The position numbers were made by a program, and so were the translations under genes. Positions 46,801-57,700 of a DNA stretch of 64,000 bases are shown here, piece by piece. The notes beneath the pieces were generated by a model, which saw only the letters and a program-made list of their open reading frames with translations, ran no database searches and was not told the origin of the DNA. Each line of letters starts with the position of its first letter. The stretch's first letter is position 1. The stretch is taken from NCBI GenBank assembly GCA_000499405.2, contig HG738139.1:12946898-13010897 (forward strand). Reading direction: 5' to 3'. Source of the DNA: Onchocerca volvulus (lineage: Eukaryota; Nematoda; Chromadorea; Rhabditida; Onchocercidae).

Positions 46801-48903
46801 AATCTAGGATCTAGAAATTAACGAAATTTTTACAGCATCGATCTAGGAAATTAACGAAATTTTAGCAGCATCGATCTAGGATCTAAGGAAGAAGAAATTC
46901 TTTCTTAGGATTTGAGGAAGAAAAAATTTTTTAATTATGGTACGGCAGGCAGGCTATATTTGATTACCTCTTCAATTGATATCAGCCTTTTCAACTGTCT
47001 ATGATATCTTCTCTACTTTTCCTATTTTTGGAAACTGATTGGTACATGAAATTCAAATTTCAGAACTGACAGTTTTAGTTTCGAAAAGTTTGCGCAAATA
47101 TGATGAATAATTTATCATAAATTTTTGAACATGGAGGAAATGGTTTGAATTCCATAAATATATGTTTCGATTAACTATTCAGATATCCAAAGCATGTTTA
47201 ATTCAAAATACAAATGAAAAAAAAAATGGAAGCAAAATTATTTTGATTATTTTGCGATGATAACGAAAGAATGCAAATCTTTTTGTAAACTATTTATTAT
47301 ATTTTATCGAAAGTTTCTTAAAATTCAAAGCTGAATGAAAAAGGATAAAATTAGAAATTGAACTGAAAAGTAGAAGTATCCAATGATTATAAATCCCACA
47401 AGAGATCTAATTTAAACTTGGATTATAAATTTTAGAAGATTCAATAAAGTAGTTTAAAGTGTAAATTAGAAATGAATAAGAAGAGAGCAGCTCTTCAACT
47501 AAATGAAGTTGGTATTTCTACGACAACTTGAAAATCAAAGAATCTTTCTTGATTACAAGGCTTCAGCAAAGTTAATACTACATAACATCCCTGTTATTAT
47601 ATACTTACAAATGATACTACGTCATTTTAGTAACATTCATTTTTGCCTTGAATAAAGAAATTTTTCGAATTTGTAATTTTCGTGATAATAAATCAATTCA
47701 TCAGTAGTTTAGATTACCACTTCTTCATTTTACATTTTAGCAAATGCAATAGATGTGAAATTTCAAAGCAATTAGAAAACTCTTTTTCTTCTCTGTTACA
47801 TCATTTACCAATCGAACATTTACTATTTCTTTATTATAAAGTTAGAAGAATGAAGAACTGATTTATATTTGAACTCCAAATTCAAGAAGAACAAAGAAAT
47901 GAGTGATTCTAATTAATCAAACAATATTTCATTGGAAATCATTTGTTTTACATTATTAATCATCTTCTTCCTCCATTTTCACTAATAATAGCCATATATA
48001 CCTTAATATATACTTACACACCCACATATTTTCACTCACACATGTATATATTTTTCATTTTTACTAATTAAAACTAGTATATATTTTAATATAAATCGTA
48101 TAAATAGAGTATATAATGAAGTTGTTATATTCGGCAAAGCGAACGGTTAGAGGAATTGTGGGACGAAATGTTTTCAATCTGTTCTCAAATTTTTGATGAA
48201 TATGACATCGCATTTACTCGGTTGAAGCGTAGACATTGAATGCGTGCTCCACGTAGGCCATTTTCGATAAGCATAAATGAAATTGAGGGGGTGAGTCAAA
48301 CGTCGATGAACCAAATTTTCCACGTATATCCATTCACAATTATACCTATTACACGTATTTTTCTTTTTGACTAATGGCCGTATATACTGTAATGCAGACC
48401 ACACACCCGCATACGCATAAATTTTTCACTTTTATTAATAATGTCTATATATTTATTAATATAAATTAGATACACCTACACAAACCACATAAACATCCAT
48501 GTACACTCCCATACACACATAAATATGAAATAAAGAAAGAGAAGAGAAAAAACTGACCTTGTACGTTCGCCATGCTGTATCTGACGACGTCCATCTGTGG
48601 TTTCGGTGGTATGTGAGGGCGTTGACGTACACGAACCGTAGCTCGAGCTCCACCTCCTCCTCCTCCTCCTCCTTCCACTGTTGTCTGTTGTGGAAGTGTG
48701 GTTGCTGTTGTTGATGGTTTTATTGAGGATGGTGATGATGATGATAACGATGATGACCCGAGGATCTGTTGTGGTACTGCTGTTATCAAGGAACCCTGGG
48801 GTTGTTGTTGTGGTCGAGGAGGTAGTCCTCCCGCTAATTGACCTATTTCCTCTGGTGCTCCTCTTGCTAACTCTTCCATATTCCCAAATCCTCGATTTTC
48901 CAT
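34791..48903 (-). CDS. mig-10: MIG-10 (MRL family: lamellipodin/RIAM-type adaptor), gene-level entry
   Basis: Twelve exons join in perfect phase from the ATG at 48903-48901 to the TAA at 34793-34791, giving about 883 residues. Order: Pro/Gln/Ser- and Gly-rich N-terminus; leucine-rich helix [15 protein letters not shown] (about 120-134); basic coiled coil [17 protein letters not shown] (about 304-320); RA domain (about 321-405); PH domain (about 455-560) ending in the conserved W of [10 protein letters not shown]; acidic stretch and FPPPPP (about 715-720); VPPPPPP (about 843-849). MRL proteins bind activated Ras-like GTPases (RA), phosphoinositides (PH) and Ena/VASP proteins ((F/L)PPPP) at the leading edge. 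In C. elegans MIG-10 guides neuron migration and axons with UNC-34 and ABI-1. The protein is somewhat longer than the C. elegans isoforms as I recall them. Family assignment is firm; orthology is inferred. Confidence 0.95.
34976..35183 (+). repeat. Interspersed repeat R1, copy 1
   Basis: About 200 bp shared with 48116-48310 and 63630-63845. The best-conserved core includes TTATATTCGGCAAAGCGAAC and ATTAGAGGAATTGTGGGATG. It lies in the last mig-10 intron. No clear terminal inverted repeats or open frame. Confidence 0.9.
35521..35649 (-). CDS. mig-10: mig-10 exon 11, polyproline
   Basis: Forty-three codons, phase 0. Contains [19 protein letters not shown], a class of proline-rich motif used by SH3 proteins such as ABI-1 (inference for this site). 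Confidence 0.9.
36131..36375 (-). CDS. mig-10: mig-10 exon 10
   Basis: Phase 1 entry, phase 0 exit. Pro/Thr/Val-rich linker ([20 protein letters not shown]). The acceptor lies behind a long T run on the coding strand. Confidence 0.9.
36660..36882 (-). CDS. mig-10: mig-10 exon 9, Ena/VASP-binding motif
   Basis: Phase 0 entry, phase 1 exit at a GTAAGT donor. An acidic Ser-rich run (ESDSDEEQ) leads directly into FPPPPP, matching the (F/L)PPPP EVH1 ligand consensus with acidic flank. This is the expected UNC-34/Ena contact. Confidence 0.95.
36966..37262 (-). CDS. mig-10: mig-10 exon 8, post-PH linker
   Basis: Ninety-nine codons, phase 0. Begins [20 protein letters not shown], the conserved helical extension after the PH domain, then a Ser/Arg-rich region ([12 protein letters not shown]) that could be phosphorylated. 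Confidence 0.9.
37545..37646 (-). CDS. mig-10: mig-10 exon 7, end of PH domain
   Basis: Thirty-four codons, phase 0. Encodes the last PH strands and C-terminal helix: [20 protein letters not shown] then LRIAK, with the diagnostic helix Trp. Confidence 0.95.
38052..38306 (-). CDS. mig-10: mig-10 exon 6, PH domain core
   Basis: Eighty-five codons, phase 0. [20 protein letters not shown] is the first part of a typical PH domain with the basic beta1-beta2 loop that contacts phosphoinositides. [17 protein letters not shown] and an [19 protein letters not shown] block follow. Confidence 0.97.
39133..39335 (-). CDS. mig-10: mig-10 exon 5, second half of RA domain
   Basis: Phase 1 entry, phase 0 exit at [26 protein letters not shown] and [15 protein letters not shown] are the conserved RA-PH family features, followed by the RA-PH linker. 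Confidence 0.95.
39903..40245 (-). CDS. mig-10: mig-10 exon 4, coiled coil and first half of RA domain
   Basis: Phase 0 entry, phase 1 exit at GTAATT. A Gln/His tract ([13 protein letters not shown]), the family helix [20 protein letters not shown], then RA strands ([20 protein letters not shown]) and [16 protein letters not shown]. Confidence 0.97.
40246..44412 (-). other. Large mig-10 intron
   Basis: About 4.2 kb with no supported exon. It contains an 80-bp tandem array (41990-42275) and poly-A/T runs. Transcripts of shorter MIG-10 isoforms could start here, but I see no definite first exon. Confidence 0.5.
41990..42275. repeat. Tandem repeat, unit about 80 bp, 3.5 copies
   Basis: The anchor AAAAAGTGGACAATGG (first copy AAAAAATGGACAATGG) recurs near 42065, 42145 and 42225, with GGTTATTCATTGAA and TTAAGTAAAGTTAACCAAAG elements between. 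Confidence 0.85.
44413..44650 (-). CDS. mig-10: mig-10 exon 3
   Basis: Phase 2 entry, phase 0 exit at GTTGGT. Ser/Asn/Thr-rich linker ([20 protein letters not shown]). Joins the N-terminal helix exon to the RA exon. Confidence 0.9.
45519..45785. repeat. Tandem duplication, unit about 136 bp
   Basis: Two diverged copies start at AAATTCTATTC (about 45519 and 45655). Both carry TTTAATTAATG and GAAATGTTGTAAATCC. Confidence 0.85.
45899..45919. repeat. (AG)n microsatellite
   Basis: Uninterrupted AG dinucleotide run followed by a poly-A tract. Confidence 0.95.
46467..46662 (-). CDS. mig-10: mig-10 exon 2, leucine-rich helix
   Basis: Phase 1 entry, phase 2 exit at [26 protein letters not shown] is a conserved MRL N-terminal helix. 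In vertebrate RIAM and lamellipodin the corresponding region binds talin; that role here is inferred. Confidence 0.93.
46775..46892. repeat. Tandem repeat, unit about 33-39 bp, 3 copies
   Basis: AATTAACGAAATTTT...AGCATCGATCTAGG recurs with anchors at about 46781, 46820 and 46853. Confidence 0.85.
48116..48310 (+). repeat. Interspersed repeat R1, copy 2
   Basis: Same orientation as the copies at 34976 and 63630; the most diverged copy toward its right end. A short minus-strand open frame across it is not shared by the other copies. Confidence 0.9.
48558..48903 (-). CDS. mig-10: mig-10 exon 1 (first coding exon seen)
   Basis: ATG at 48903-48901 directly follows a TTATTACAG acceptor; phase 1 exit at GTCAGT. 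Encodes [20 protein letters not shown], Pro/Gln- and Ser/Thr-rich stretches, an eight-Gly run from (GGA)n, and [19 protein letters not shown] leading into exon 2. Upstream coding exons of longer isoforms cannot be excluded. Confidence 0.85.
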
Positions 48904-48912
48904 CTGTAATAA
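48904..48912 (-). promoter_or_regulatory. Acceptor immediately before the mig-10 ATG
   Basis: On the minus strand TTATTACAG abuts ATG with no spacer. This fits either spliced-leader addition with almost no 5' UTR, common in nematodes, or a cis-spliced upstream exon. Confidence 0.55.
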
Positions 48913-50894
48913 CAGAAATAAGATTTGAATATTCGTATTTTTGACCGCAATCAATATACAACAATAATAATAAAAGAAAATACAATTGACAAAGAAATTT
49001 TATTTAAAGTATAGAAATTGCTTTCTAAACTTAAATTCTTAAATTCTTTAAATAATTGACTTTTCGCAAAAAAAAAAAAATAAAAAAACAAAACACATTT
49101 GAATAACTGTAACAAAGAAGTCCGCAGATGACTAATAATGTAACATCCGGAAAAATAACATCTATACTGCGATTTTAAACAGAATTATATAGAAAAGTCT
49201 AACCTAGCACTGAATTAAGAAAAAAAATACCTACGATTCAATATTATAAATCATTTAGTCCAATTAGACTTTTTAATTGATATGGCAAAAGTCGGAAATT
49301 ATTACACCACAATATTTTAATTATCATAGCAATAACATTTGAATGCATTTAAAACCTGAATGAAGTGACCTTATGACTTTTGCAAGATTTTGTTGACTGC
49401 ATCATTTTTTCATGCGTCACCATTGTTATTTATTATTTCAGAAAAATCATTTTATTCTTATAACATGTGATATAAATCAAATAGATACACTTGAAGGAAG
49501 TTTTTTCACATCAAATTAAATTTCTTTTTCGCATTATTACACAAAAGGAAAAGATATGATAATAATTCGAAGAATCGATGTTGGAAAATAAAAAAAAAAA
49601 AAGACAAAACAAGACAGCAATGAGAAATTAGAGATTTTTGATTAACGATTTCTTTCCTATTTTCTATTTTATTCCGTTCCTTTTTTTTTTTTTTGTTTTT
49701 TGTTTTTTATTTTTTTCTCATTCTTTCTTATTTTCATTTCATAAGGATTATTATATCATATTTTAAATGTAATTTCAATTTTACTCCATAATCTACAACG
49801 TTATTATATATGCAAATTGTGTCACCTAAACCTGAATAAATTTCTTCAATTCCGCAATGTTTTTTCCCGCATGCAGAAATGGAATGAATATGGTAAGAAG
49901 CAAACTGTTTATTATGAATTTTTCGTTTTCTTGACGAAATACTAACTGCGCAACAGTGACAGTAAGCATTGAAACATTGCTAAACGTTCTCTAATTACGA
50001 AATTTATAATTTCAAATAAATTGTTGTATTATTTGATGCACAAATGATGAATTGCGGAACAATTCAAAGAGCAAATTGGAAGATGCGGAACAGTTCAAAA
50101 AGCAATGTAGCAAATTGGAAGTTATCTATTCGTCAGCGCCAGTAATTTCTTCTGGTATCATCCTACACTATCACTACCTTTTATTCATCAAAAGTGTAAA
50201 CCGATAGTTCGATCCCGACTTCTAACTTGGCTAAAGCTAACAGCTGACTCAGTATGTCGAATTGTGCTCATCTCGAAATGGAAAGATGACAAATGTTCAG
50301 CATCGAGAAGACCAATCACATATCAGACCGTTTAGCATTTTAGACAATTCAGGGACTGTCCACTACATAAAGCGTTAACTTTTTTTTTTTTTCGCCTTGT
50401 TTGATTGAAATTCGATGGACAGTTGTCAAGAAGATACAGCAGGCAAAGCCTTTTTTTTTTCTTTATAAATGAACATTTACTTGAATTTCTGTCAGATACT
50501 CCGGTAAAAAACTATCATAATATTCTTCGCGGTTATGCATTTTTCAAGATATTTTCGAATTAATTATGATAGAAATGTTAGGAAAAAAAAATATCTAAAA
50601 ATATAGTATCGACCTTTCGAAGTATCAAAGTCAGACATTTGTAAGAATACGAAATTCAATGAAAATGTTGATGAAGTTATCGAAAAATCAATTCTCATAA
50701 ATCAATTAAAAACTCGATGAATCTAAGGAATGGTATAAGACGATAAGTCTGCATTAACTTTCAGTGTGAAGTTTAATTAATGGAAAAAAATTGCTATGGT
50801 TTTTTTTTTTTAAGGTTTTGAAAAGGTTTTCAATTTAAAAGATTTTCAAGACCAAGGATTAATGGAAGTAAAAAATTTGAAACTTTATGTACAC

Positions 50895-50936
50895 ATTGAG
50901 CATTTTCGGTAGTCGAATTTATCGAAAATGCTCAAT
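50895..50936. repeat. Perfect 14-bp hairpin
   Basis: ATTGAGCATTTTCG at 50895-50908 and its exact reverse complement at 50923-50936, loop of 14 bases. Confidence 0.85.
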
Positions 50937-51202
50937 TTTTAAACTATTTTTAAACATTTTCGTATTCTTGTATATCGTCTGCGACGATGAATGGAAACAA
51001 GAGAAAGTGTAGCTCATCATTAATTAAAACAACTAATCTTAACAACTTGAACAATACTGGTCAATTCGTTCAATGAAAAAAAAAAAGTATTTTGTGGATA
51101 AATAATGTAACAAAAATTGATTCCAAAAAAAAAAAAAAAAAAAAAATTACTTATCAAATAAACCGAAAGAGACATAAGTGGCGCCATTTACGAATCGAGA
51201 AT

Positions 51203-51515
51203 TCAACAAAATACACAATTTTCATCATATTCAATCTATGAGACAGATATAAGATTCACATCAGAAATACCGAAAAATTAATAAAATACACAATTTTTCT
51301 CATATATGAGATAGATATGAATTGCATATTTGTCTCATAGATGAATTAGCAAGAATTCAATAAATACACGAATTTTGCCGTATTTATCTATGAGAAAAAT
51401 ATAAATGAAGCAAAGAATTTCGAGAATTTATATAATATACAATTTTCACGATATTTTCATCTATCAGTGAGAATGAATTACGGTTGGATTAACAAAATAC
51501 ACAGTTTTTATCACA
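51203..51515. repeat. Tandem repeat, unit about 74 bp, 4-5 copies
   Basis: The anchor AAAATACACAATTTT or a variant recurs near 51208, 51283, 51362, 51434 and 51495, each followed by an ATCTATGAGA-type element. Confidence 0.8.
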
Positions 51516-54500
51516 ATTTTTTTTTTTTTTTTATTTTTTTCTTCAAGATAGATGTAAATTATGCCGGGATTATGATATTATTGAAAGTTAAAATATACAA
51601 CACCATATTTATTTGAGATTAAAATTGACGATATTTAATATTTTTTCGTCGTAAAATGAATCTTACCATTTTGACTATCCCAAAATCATCATTGTCACAT
51701 CATTGAAAGTGTCATAATAATCGAATGATCTCATAAAAGGAGATTCGATGATTTGAGAAAGAAATATCTTTTGTGTGAAAGAAAAGAAAGACTTTCTTAC
51801 CTTTCAAAAGTCAATTATTTCGCGCTTCAATGCTCACTTCACACCTAGATATTCGATGAAAATGTTGAAGAAACAATGAAATTGAAAGGCTTTTTGGATG
51901 TCTTTCATGAAAGAAAATAATAATATATTTACTTCTGTTCAATTCTGATTGAAAAAAAAAAAGAAAAAAAAAGAAAAAAAACGAATTTGAATAAAAAATA
52001 CGTAATTTGAATGAAAAATATTATTATACTTCCATGAGTTCCACCTTTCAATTTCATGAAAATTTAAAACAGAAAAATTTTTTTTTTTAGAAAAAAGCTA
52101 TTTGACTGAATAAATTATGCATGCTTTAATTAATAAATTAATTAACTAATCATTCATCCTTAGCTTTATCTATCTTATTTCACTGATCCATTCAGGCAAA
52201 AAAAAAAATTCATTCAATCGGAAATGAAAAATTGGTCATTAGAATTAATCAATAAAAAAATATTAATCGATTCCATTCCCATATATTGATGCCTTTTTTA
52301 ATCTCAAATATTTCCTTGCACAATTTGTCTGCAATTTTTCAAAGGAACGACCGTTTGAGAAAATATGTCCTTTGAAGAAAAAAAAAAAAAAAAAAGTGTA
52401 TACAATTCTTCCGAAGGAAAAGTTTATGACAGATCGGGGAACGATAAATATAAACTTATTCAAAAAAAAAAAAAAAAAAAAAAAAAAGAAAATATAATTG
52501 TGTTATAGTTGTCACAGAAGCAGAAAATGACATTTTGCTTCAAAAAAAAAAAGCAAAACTAAAAACGAAATGAGAAAAAATTATAGAGTTTTTCAAATTT
52601 TAATTTAAAAATAATTTTACAAATGAATAAAAACAGTTATTTCTTCAGTTAGAAGAAATAAGTGCCACTGTTAATTTCCACTAAATTCAAAGGATTTTTT
52701 ATTCCTGTCAATTCCCACAAAACTTCAAGGTTTCAGCAACACTGGATTATCTTATATTCAGGAAAATTGAATATCCCAATTCGCTTTCTATTCATTCCAG
52801 CTGAACAAAATTAAAAGAACTATGGATTGTTTTTTTGGATTTTAAAAAAGCTAAAAATGGAATAAACAAAATGGAAAAGTACAAATTTAGCTTTTTTTTT
52901 TTTATTTTTCCCTTCAGAATACGAAAAGTGAACAATAATTGATGAAAGGAATGAAAAGAAATAAATTTAATTTTTGATTTCCCTTTTGTCCATTCTCATT
53001 TCTTCCTCCCTCTTCTTCGATTCTCTCCTAAAATGGTCATTAAACATTGATTTAATTACAATCTCATGTAAACATACGTATACCACAGGCAAACATATAT
53101 AAAATAAACAGTAATAAAAATAATACAATTTCAAGTTTCTGTATTGTAATTAATTTTAATTCTCAAACGTGTAATTAATTTCAAATTTCCCTGCTTTATT
53201 CATAAGAAAAAAAAAGAAGAAAATTACAAAAATTCTTTTCAGCTTTTTCTACGCAAAATCTTTTCTTTTTTCTTTCTAAAAATTATTCTTCCATCAGTTG
53301 TCATCCTTTAGTTAACTCATTGATAAAAAGCCTTTTGATGATAAGGAATTCATTTCATTCGCAGAAAATTCTTTCTTCTTTTTTTTTTTTTCTTTTTAAC
53401 TTTTCACATTTGAAAGTTCTTTTTTAGACGAAGGAAATGTGACAATTTGTCATGCAACAACTCCAAAAGTTCGCGAATAACTTTCTTTCAGATAAATGAG
53501 TTAAAATTAATTTAAAAAACAAAACAAAAGTTTTACTGAATATTTAAAATCAATACTAGAATTTACTCCTTTTTAGGCTTAATAATTTCTTCAAATGAAT
53601 ATGTTTACAAAGTTCTTTTATTGCATTAAATGTTACGTTCCTTTCGGAAAGTGACGGTATGAGATTTGATTTGAATTTTGAAAATGAAACGGGACAGGAA
53701 AAAGTATAATTGACAGTTAATGGACATCAATTATTGTCATTTAATGGATGTAATTTAGCAAAGTATTTTACAGATATTATAAAGTTTATTTGATGGACAC
53801 AATATGACAAGAGAGGAATTGAATCCACAATTTTCCATAAATAACAATTATCATCAAATAAATCAACAACTTTATTGCAAAAAAAAAAAAAAAAAGATTT
53901 TTATTTTATGATCATAAATAGCGAAGAAAATCAGAAGTTATGAATGGAAATGATAAAAATATAATTTAAATTAAATTATCTTTTCGAGAGATTTTTCAAA
54001 TCCTGGTTAATTAATATGGTTCCTGTTAATAAATTTCTGATTTCATCCTAAAATTTTAATTATCTTTAAATGTTTGAGGAAATTTTCTTGAAATAAAATA
54101 TTCCTTACTTTAAAAGAACAATTTAATTTAAAATTATTTTTTATTATTTTAAAAAAATCTAAAAAAAATTTTTTTTTCTATTTAATAAAATATTATAAAT
54201 GAAAATTGTAAACTAAATTGCACCACTAGAAAATGAATGATAAATGATAAGAATAATATATTATCATAGACGAATTTATAGTTATTTGTATTTTAGCTGT
54301 TTTAATAATAAAATTTTATAATAAAATCAGAAATAATAAGATCAGTTTTTTTTCGAGTATTTTGTAATATAGAAAAATTTAGTAATAATTGTTCTTTTAT
54401 GCGATAAATTCGTATATAATATTGAAAAAAATCGTACAAATAAAATAAGAAAATTGAACAGCTGATCGATTTAAATTAATGAATTGAAATACGCAGACAG

Positions 54501-55791
54501 GTTTGAGCTTGAATTGGAAAATTAAAACTCTCGACATTGATAAATGGATAATTGACAACATTTTCATTTAAAAGAAGTGAGGAGAAAAAAAAAAAATTTG
54601 CCAATGAAATTTTTATACAACAGAATTAAAAATAGCAAGCAAAATGTTGTCAAAACTGAAAAATTGAAAAGAATACGATTTTTTATTTTGCTAAATTTTT
54701 CTCTTTGTAAGTTAATTTCAACAGAGCATGAAAAGAGAATTGAATAATAATTTGAATTGAATTGATTAAATTTAATAATAATTGATCTATTTTAATTACC
54801 ATATTTTATTATTCAAATCAAATAAGCTATACAACAAGTATGATATATAATTTCATGAAATATTTTAAAAATCGTAATAAAGCTTTTTTTTTTTTTTTTT
54901 TTAATTTCAAAGGAACGATTATGTTTACAGTCTTCTATTTTTGGTTGACAATTGTCTCCGAACAAAATCAACCATTTTTGGATCTGTCACTTTGACAAAT
55001 ATACGAATCGATCTCTTTCCTCTTCTCTCTTTTTAGTATCCCACAATTTGTACGATTTTTATTTACAAAGATTTGGAAAAAATAAAATAAAATAATTTAC
55101 ACAACTCCAAAAATATCATTCATTTTACTTTTTTTTGAAGTTTCTAAAACCAATTTTTGAAATAATTTAATTGTCACATATTTACTCTAAAGAAAAATTT
55201 ATTAAAATATCTTATAACTGAAAATTTTTTACTAAAATTTAATTTTCGACGATTAATTTTGGAAAAAAAAAAAAAAAAACTATGACTCATTGTCATTTTG
55301 GAAGAAACTATGACTCATTCTCATTCAGAAGAGATAAAATCAGTGGGTAAATTTAAAAATGAAAGATTTCAGAATATTCATTAAAATTTTCTGGCCATAT
55401 ATCGATAACTGAATCAATAAAAAAAAAAAAAAAAAGATAAATGAATAGTTGATATCTTCTAAATTCAAAATTTTATATTTATTACAATCTGATGGTTAGC
55501 TAAAATTGCCGATTTCAATTGTACTGCAATGAATATTCAGATATTCTTAATGAACTTTGACCTAGTGAACTTTAATAATCTGATATCTCAATAAAGCTAG
55601 AACAAGTTCATTTTTCTTCTTTTTTTTTTAGCTAGATCTAAATGATCGAAATTACAGAAGAAATTTGGATTATTTCCAGAAGTAAAACATAAAATTTCTC
55701 AAACAAGCATAATTGCGAATCAATTCAGTAACCTTTTTCGGATTTTCTGACTGATTTTACATAAAGGCTCATTAATTTAATGAATTGAACT

Positions 55792-55838
55792 GAAAGAGAC
55801 ATAGGACGGATATCCGTCCTTTATAAATATGTTTCTTT
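55792..55838. repeat. 18-bp perfect palindrome with complementary flanks
   Basis: AGGACGGATATCCGTCCT at 55803-55820 is a perfect palindrome. AAAGAGACAT (about 55793-55802) and ATGTTTCTTT (55829-55838) pair outside it with one mismatch and an 8-base bulge. Confidence 0.8.
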
Positions 55839-57598
55839 GTATCCATTCGTTAAATTCAAACATAAATTATTAGAACGTATGAGACTCATATTCAAATCAA
55901 TTTTTCGCTTAATATCGAATAAAATTTTCATAAAATCGTAAAGAAAAAGTTTAATAATAAAATCATTCAAAGGATATTGATAAGTTTTTTTTCCCGCCGC
56001 TTAATTAAGGACTCATAATTAAGTGTTCTTGATTGTATTGATGTCATTTGAGGCATCAGCTTTTGTCTTCTTTTTTTTCGAATTCAATTTCTTTCGAAAG
56101 AAAATTCCTTCTTTCCTCGCCGCCAAAAGATCAAAGTCTTTTTTAATTAATTATTAATCCCTCATTAACTAGAATCTTTAATAAAAAAAAAAACTGTTTT
56201 AATATAACAATTCAATCCAATTCGATTCATATGCACTGTTAGATATGATGATAAATATCATTGTTATTTATTTATCAATATACATTGACAATGAGTTTAG
56301 ATCGAATTGAATTGAATTATTTTATTTAAATAATTTTTTCATAATTTTATTTTTTCCATTTTATACATCAACTTATATTCCGATTTAGCTTCATTTTTTT
56401 AATCTATAAGTTTAATTTTTTCTATTTTTTTATGAAAAAATTTTGAATCAATTTTGTGATTCATTTATTCGACCTTATCATTCATTAACTTTTGGCTTAT
56501 CATTTAGCTTCTCTTTCAGTGCAATTAGCGCCTAATCTATTAATTATCTCATTTAGTTATTTTTAATCAACTTATTCAACTTTAAAATTATCTGCAGATG
56601 AATTAATTGCAAATTACTTAAATGAATAACTCATAAGTTATCAAATGCATACCGATCAGTAAGTTTATTTATTATTAATAGATTTATCACCTTATTAACT
56701 CATATACCGGTCAAGAAGTAGAAATAATCAATATTCATTTATATATAAAAAAAAGGTATGATAAAAAAAAAAAAATCATAATTGATTGGCTCTTAAATTA
56801 CAGCATCAATTAGGCTTCATTTCAATTCCAATAAGCAGATTAAGTAAGCCAAGGAAATACTCTAAAAAGCATAATTGTATCTTCTCACATATGTTCCAAA
56901 AATTAGGCTCCTTTTTGGATTAATTACCGAGCGGCTTTGGCAGATCACAAAAACGCATGCATTATCGGTCTATTCAGCAAACTTAAATTAGTATACTATC
57001 GTTAATTAATTAAATATAGAGCGGTATTTATAAACGAAAAAGGACAACTAATTACATCGATTTTTCAGTCATATGAATGATTTGGTTTGGTGATTTAGTG
57101 ATAAAATTCTTGCGAATCTGCCAAAATTTTTACATTTTGAAAAGAAATTATGAAAAGAAAAGAAAAAAAAAAGTGAAAGCAAGGAGTTATTTGTGAAAAA
57201 AAAAAAGTTATATTTAACAATTAACAGGAATAAAATCTCGAGAAGTAAAAGAAGATAAATGATTTGAAACAATCCGAAATTTTGTGTAGAAAAAATAGAA
57301 CAATTTCGATCGATGATGATAATAATATTATCACAACTGTGACATGACCTTTTTTTCAACAACAAAAGTTATGTGAGATAACAATTGTTCATCGCTATAC
57401 CGTATTACTAATTTCATAACAAATTAATCTTTATAAACTTTAATCTGCAAAAAAAAGAGAAAATAAATAAAAATAAAAAAGAAATTTAAGAAAAAAAAAA
57501 GTGGTTTAGAAGAAGTTATTTAATTAATCCAATACATCTATAGGAAGCAATTTTTTCCGGATTCAAAAAAAAAAAAATTTCATTATTTAATTTTGAGT

Positions 57599-57700
57599 AT
57601 CGTAAATTCAACGACATCTCAATTATTAGCATCTGATGTGCCATTAATAATGGTGACATGTCACAGTGCTATTAATCTGGATTTCATCGAAATTTACGAT
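57599..57700. repeat. Nested inverted repeats
   Basis: ATCGTAAATT (57599-57608) and AATTTACGAT (57691-57700) flank an inner perfect palindrome GTGACATGTCAC (57653-57664). Confidence 0.6.

Larger units (their letters stand above)
46663..48557 (-). other. mig-10 first coding intron
   Basis: About 1.9 kb. Contains a three-copy short repeat (46775-46892) and interspersed repeat R1 copy 2. No further exon supported. Confidence 0.55.

Noticed and set aside
48174..48404. Minus-strand open frame of 76 codons
   Set aside because: It covers interspersed repeat R1 copy 2, and the frame is not kept in the other copies.
48476..48985. Long minus-strand frame overlapping mig-10 exon 1
   Set aside because: It is the shifted frame of the (GGA)n and CAA-rich exon. 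The exon 48558-48903 frame joins exon 2 in phase and matches the MRL family.
50206..50216. AGTTCGATCCC, like a tRNA B box
   Set aside because: No pairing T-stem, acceptor stem or A box could be built around it, so no tRNA is called.
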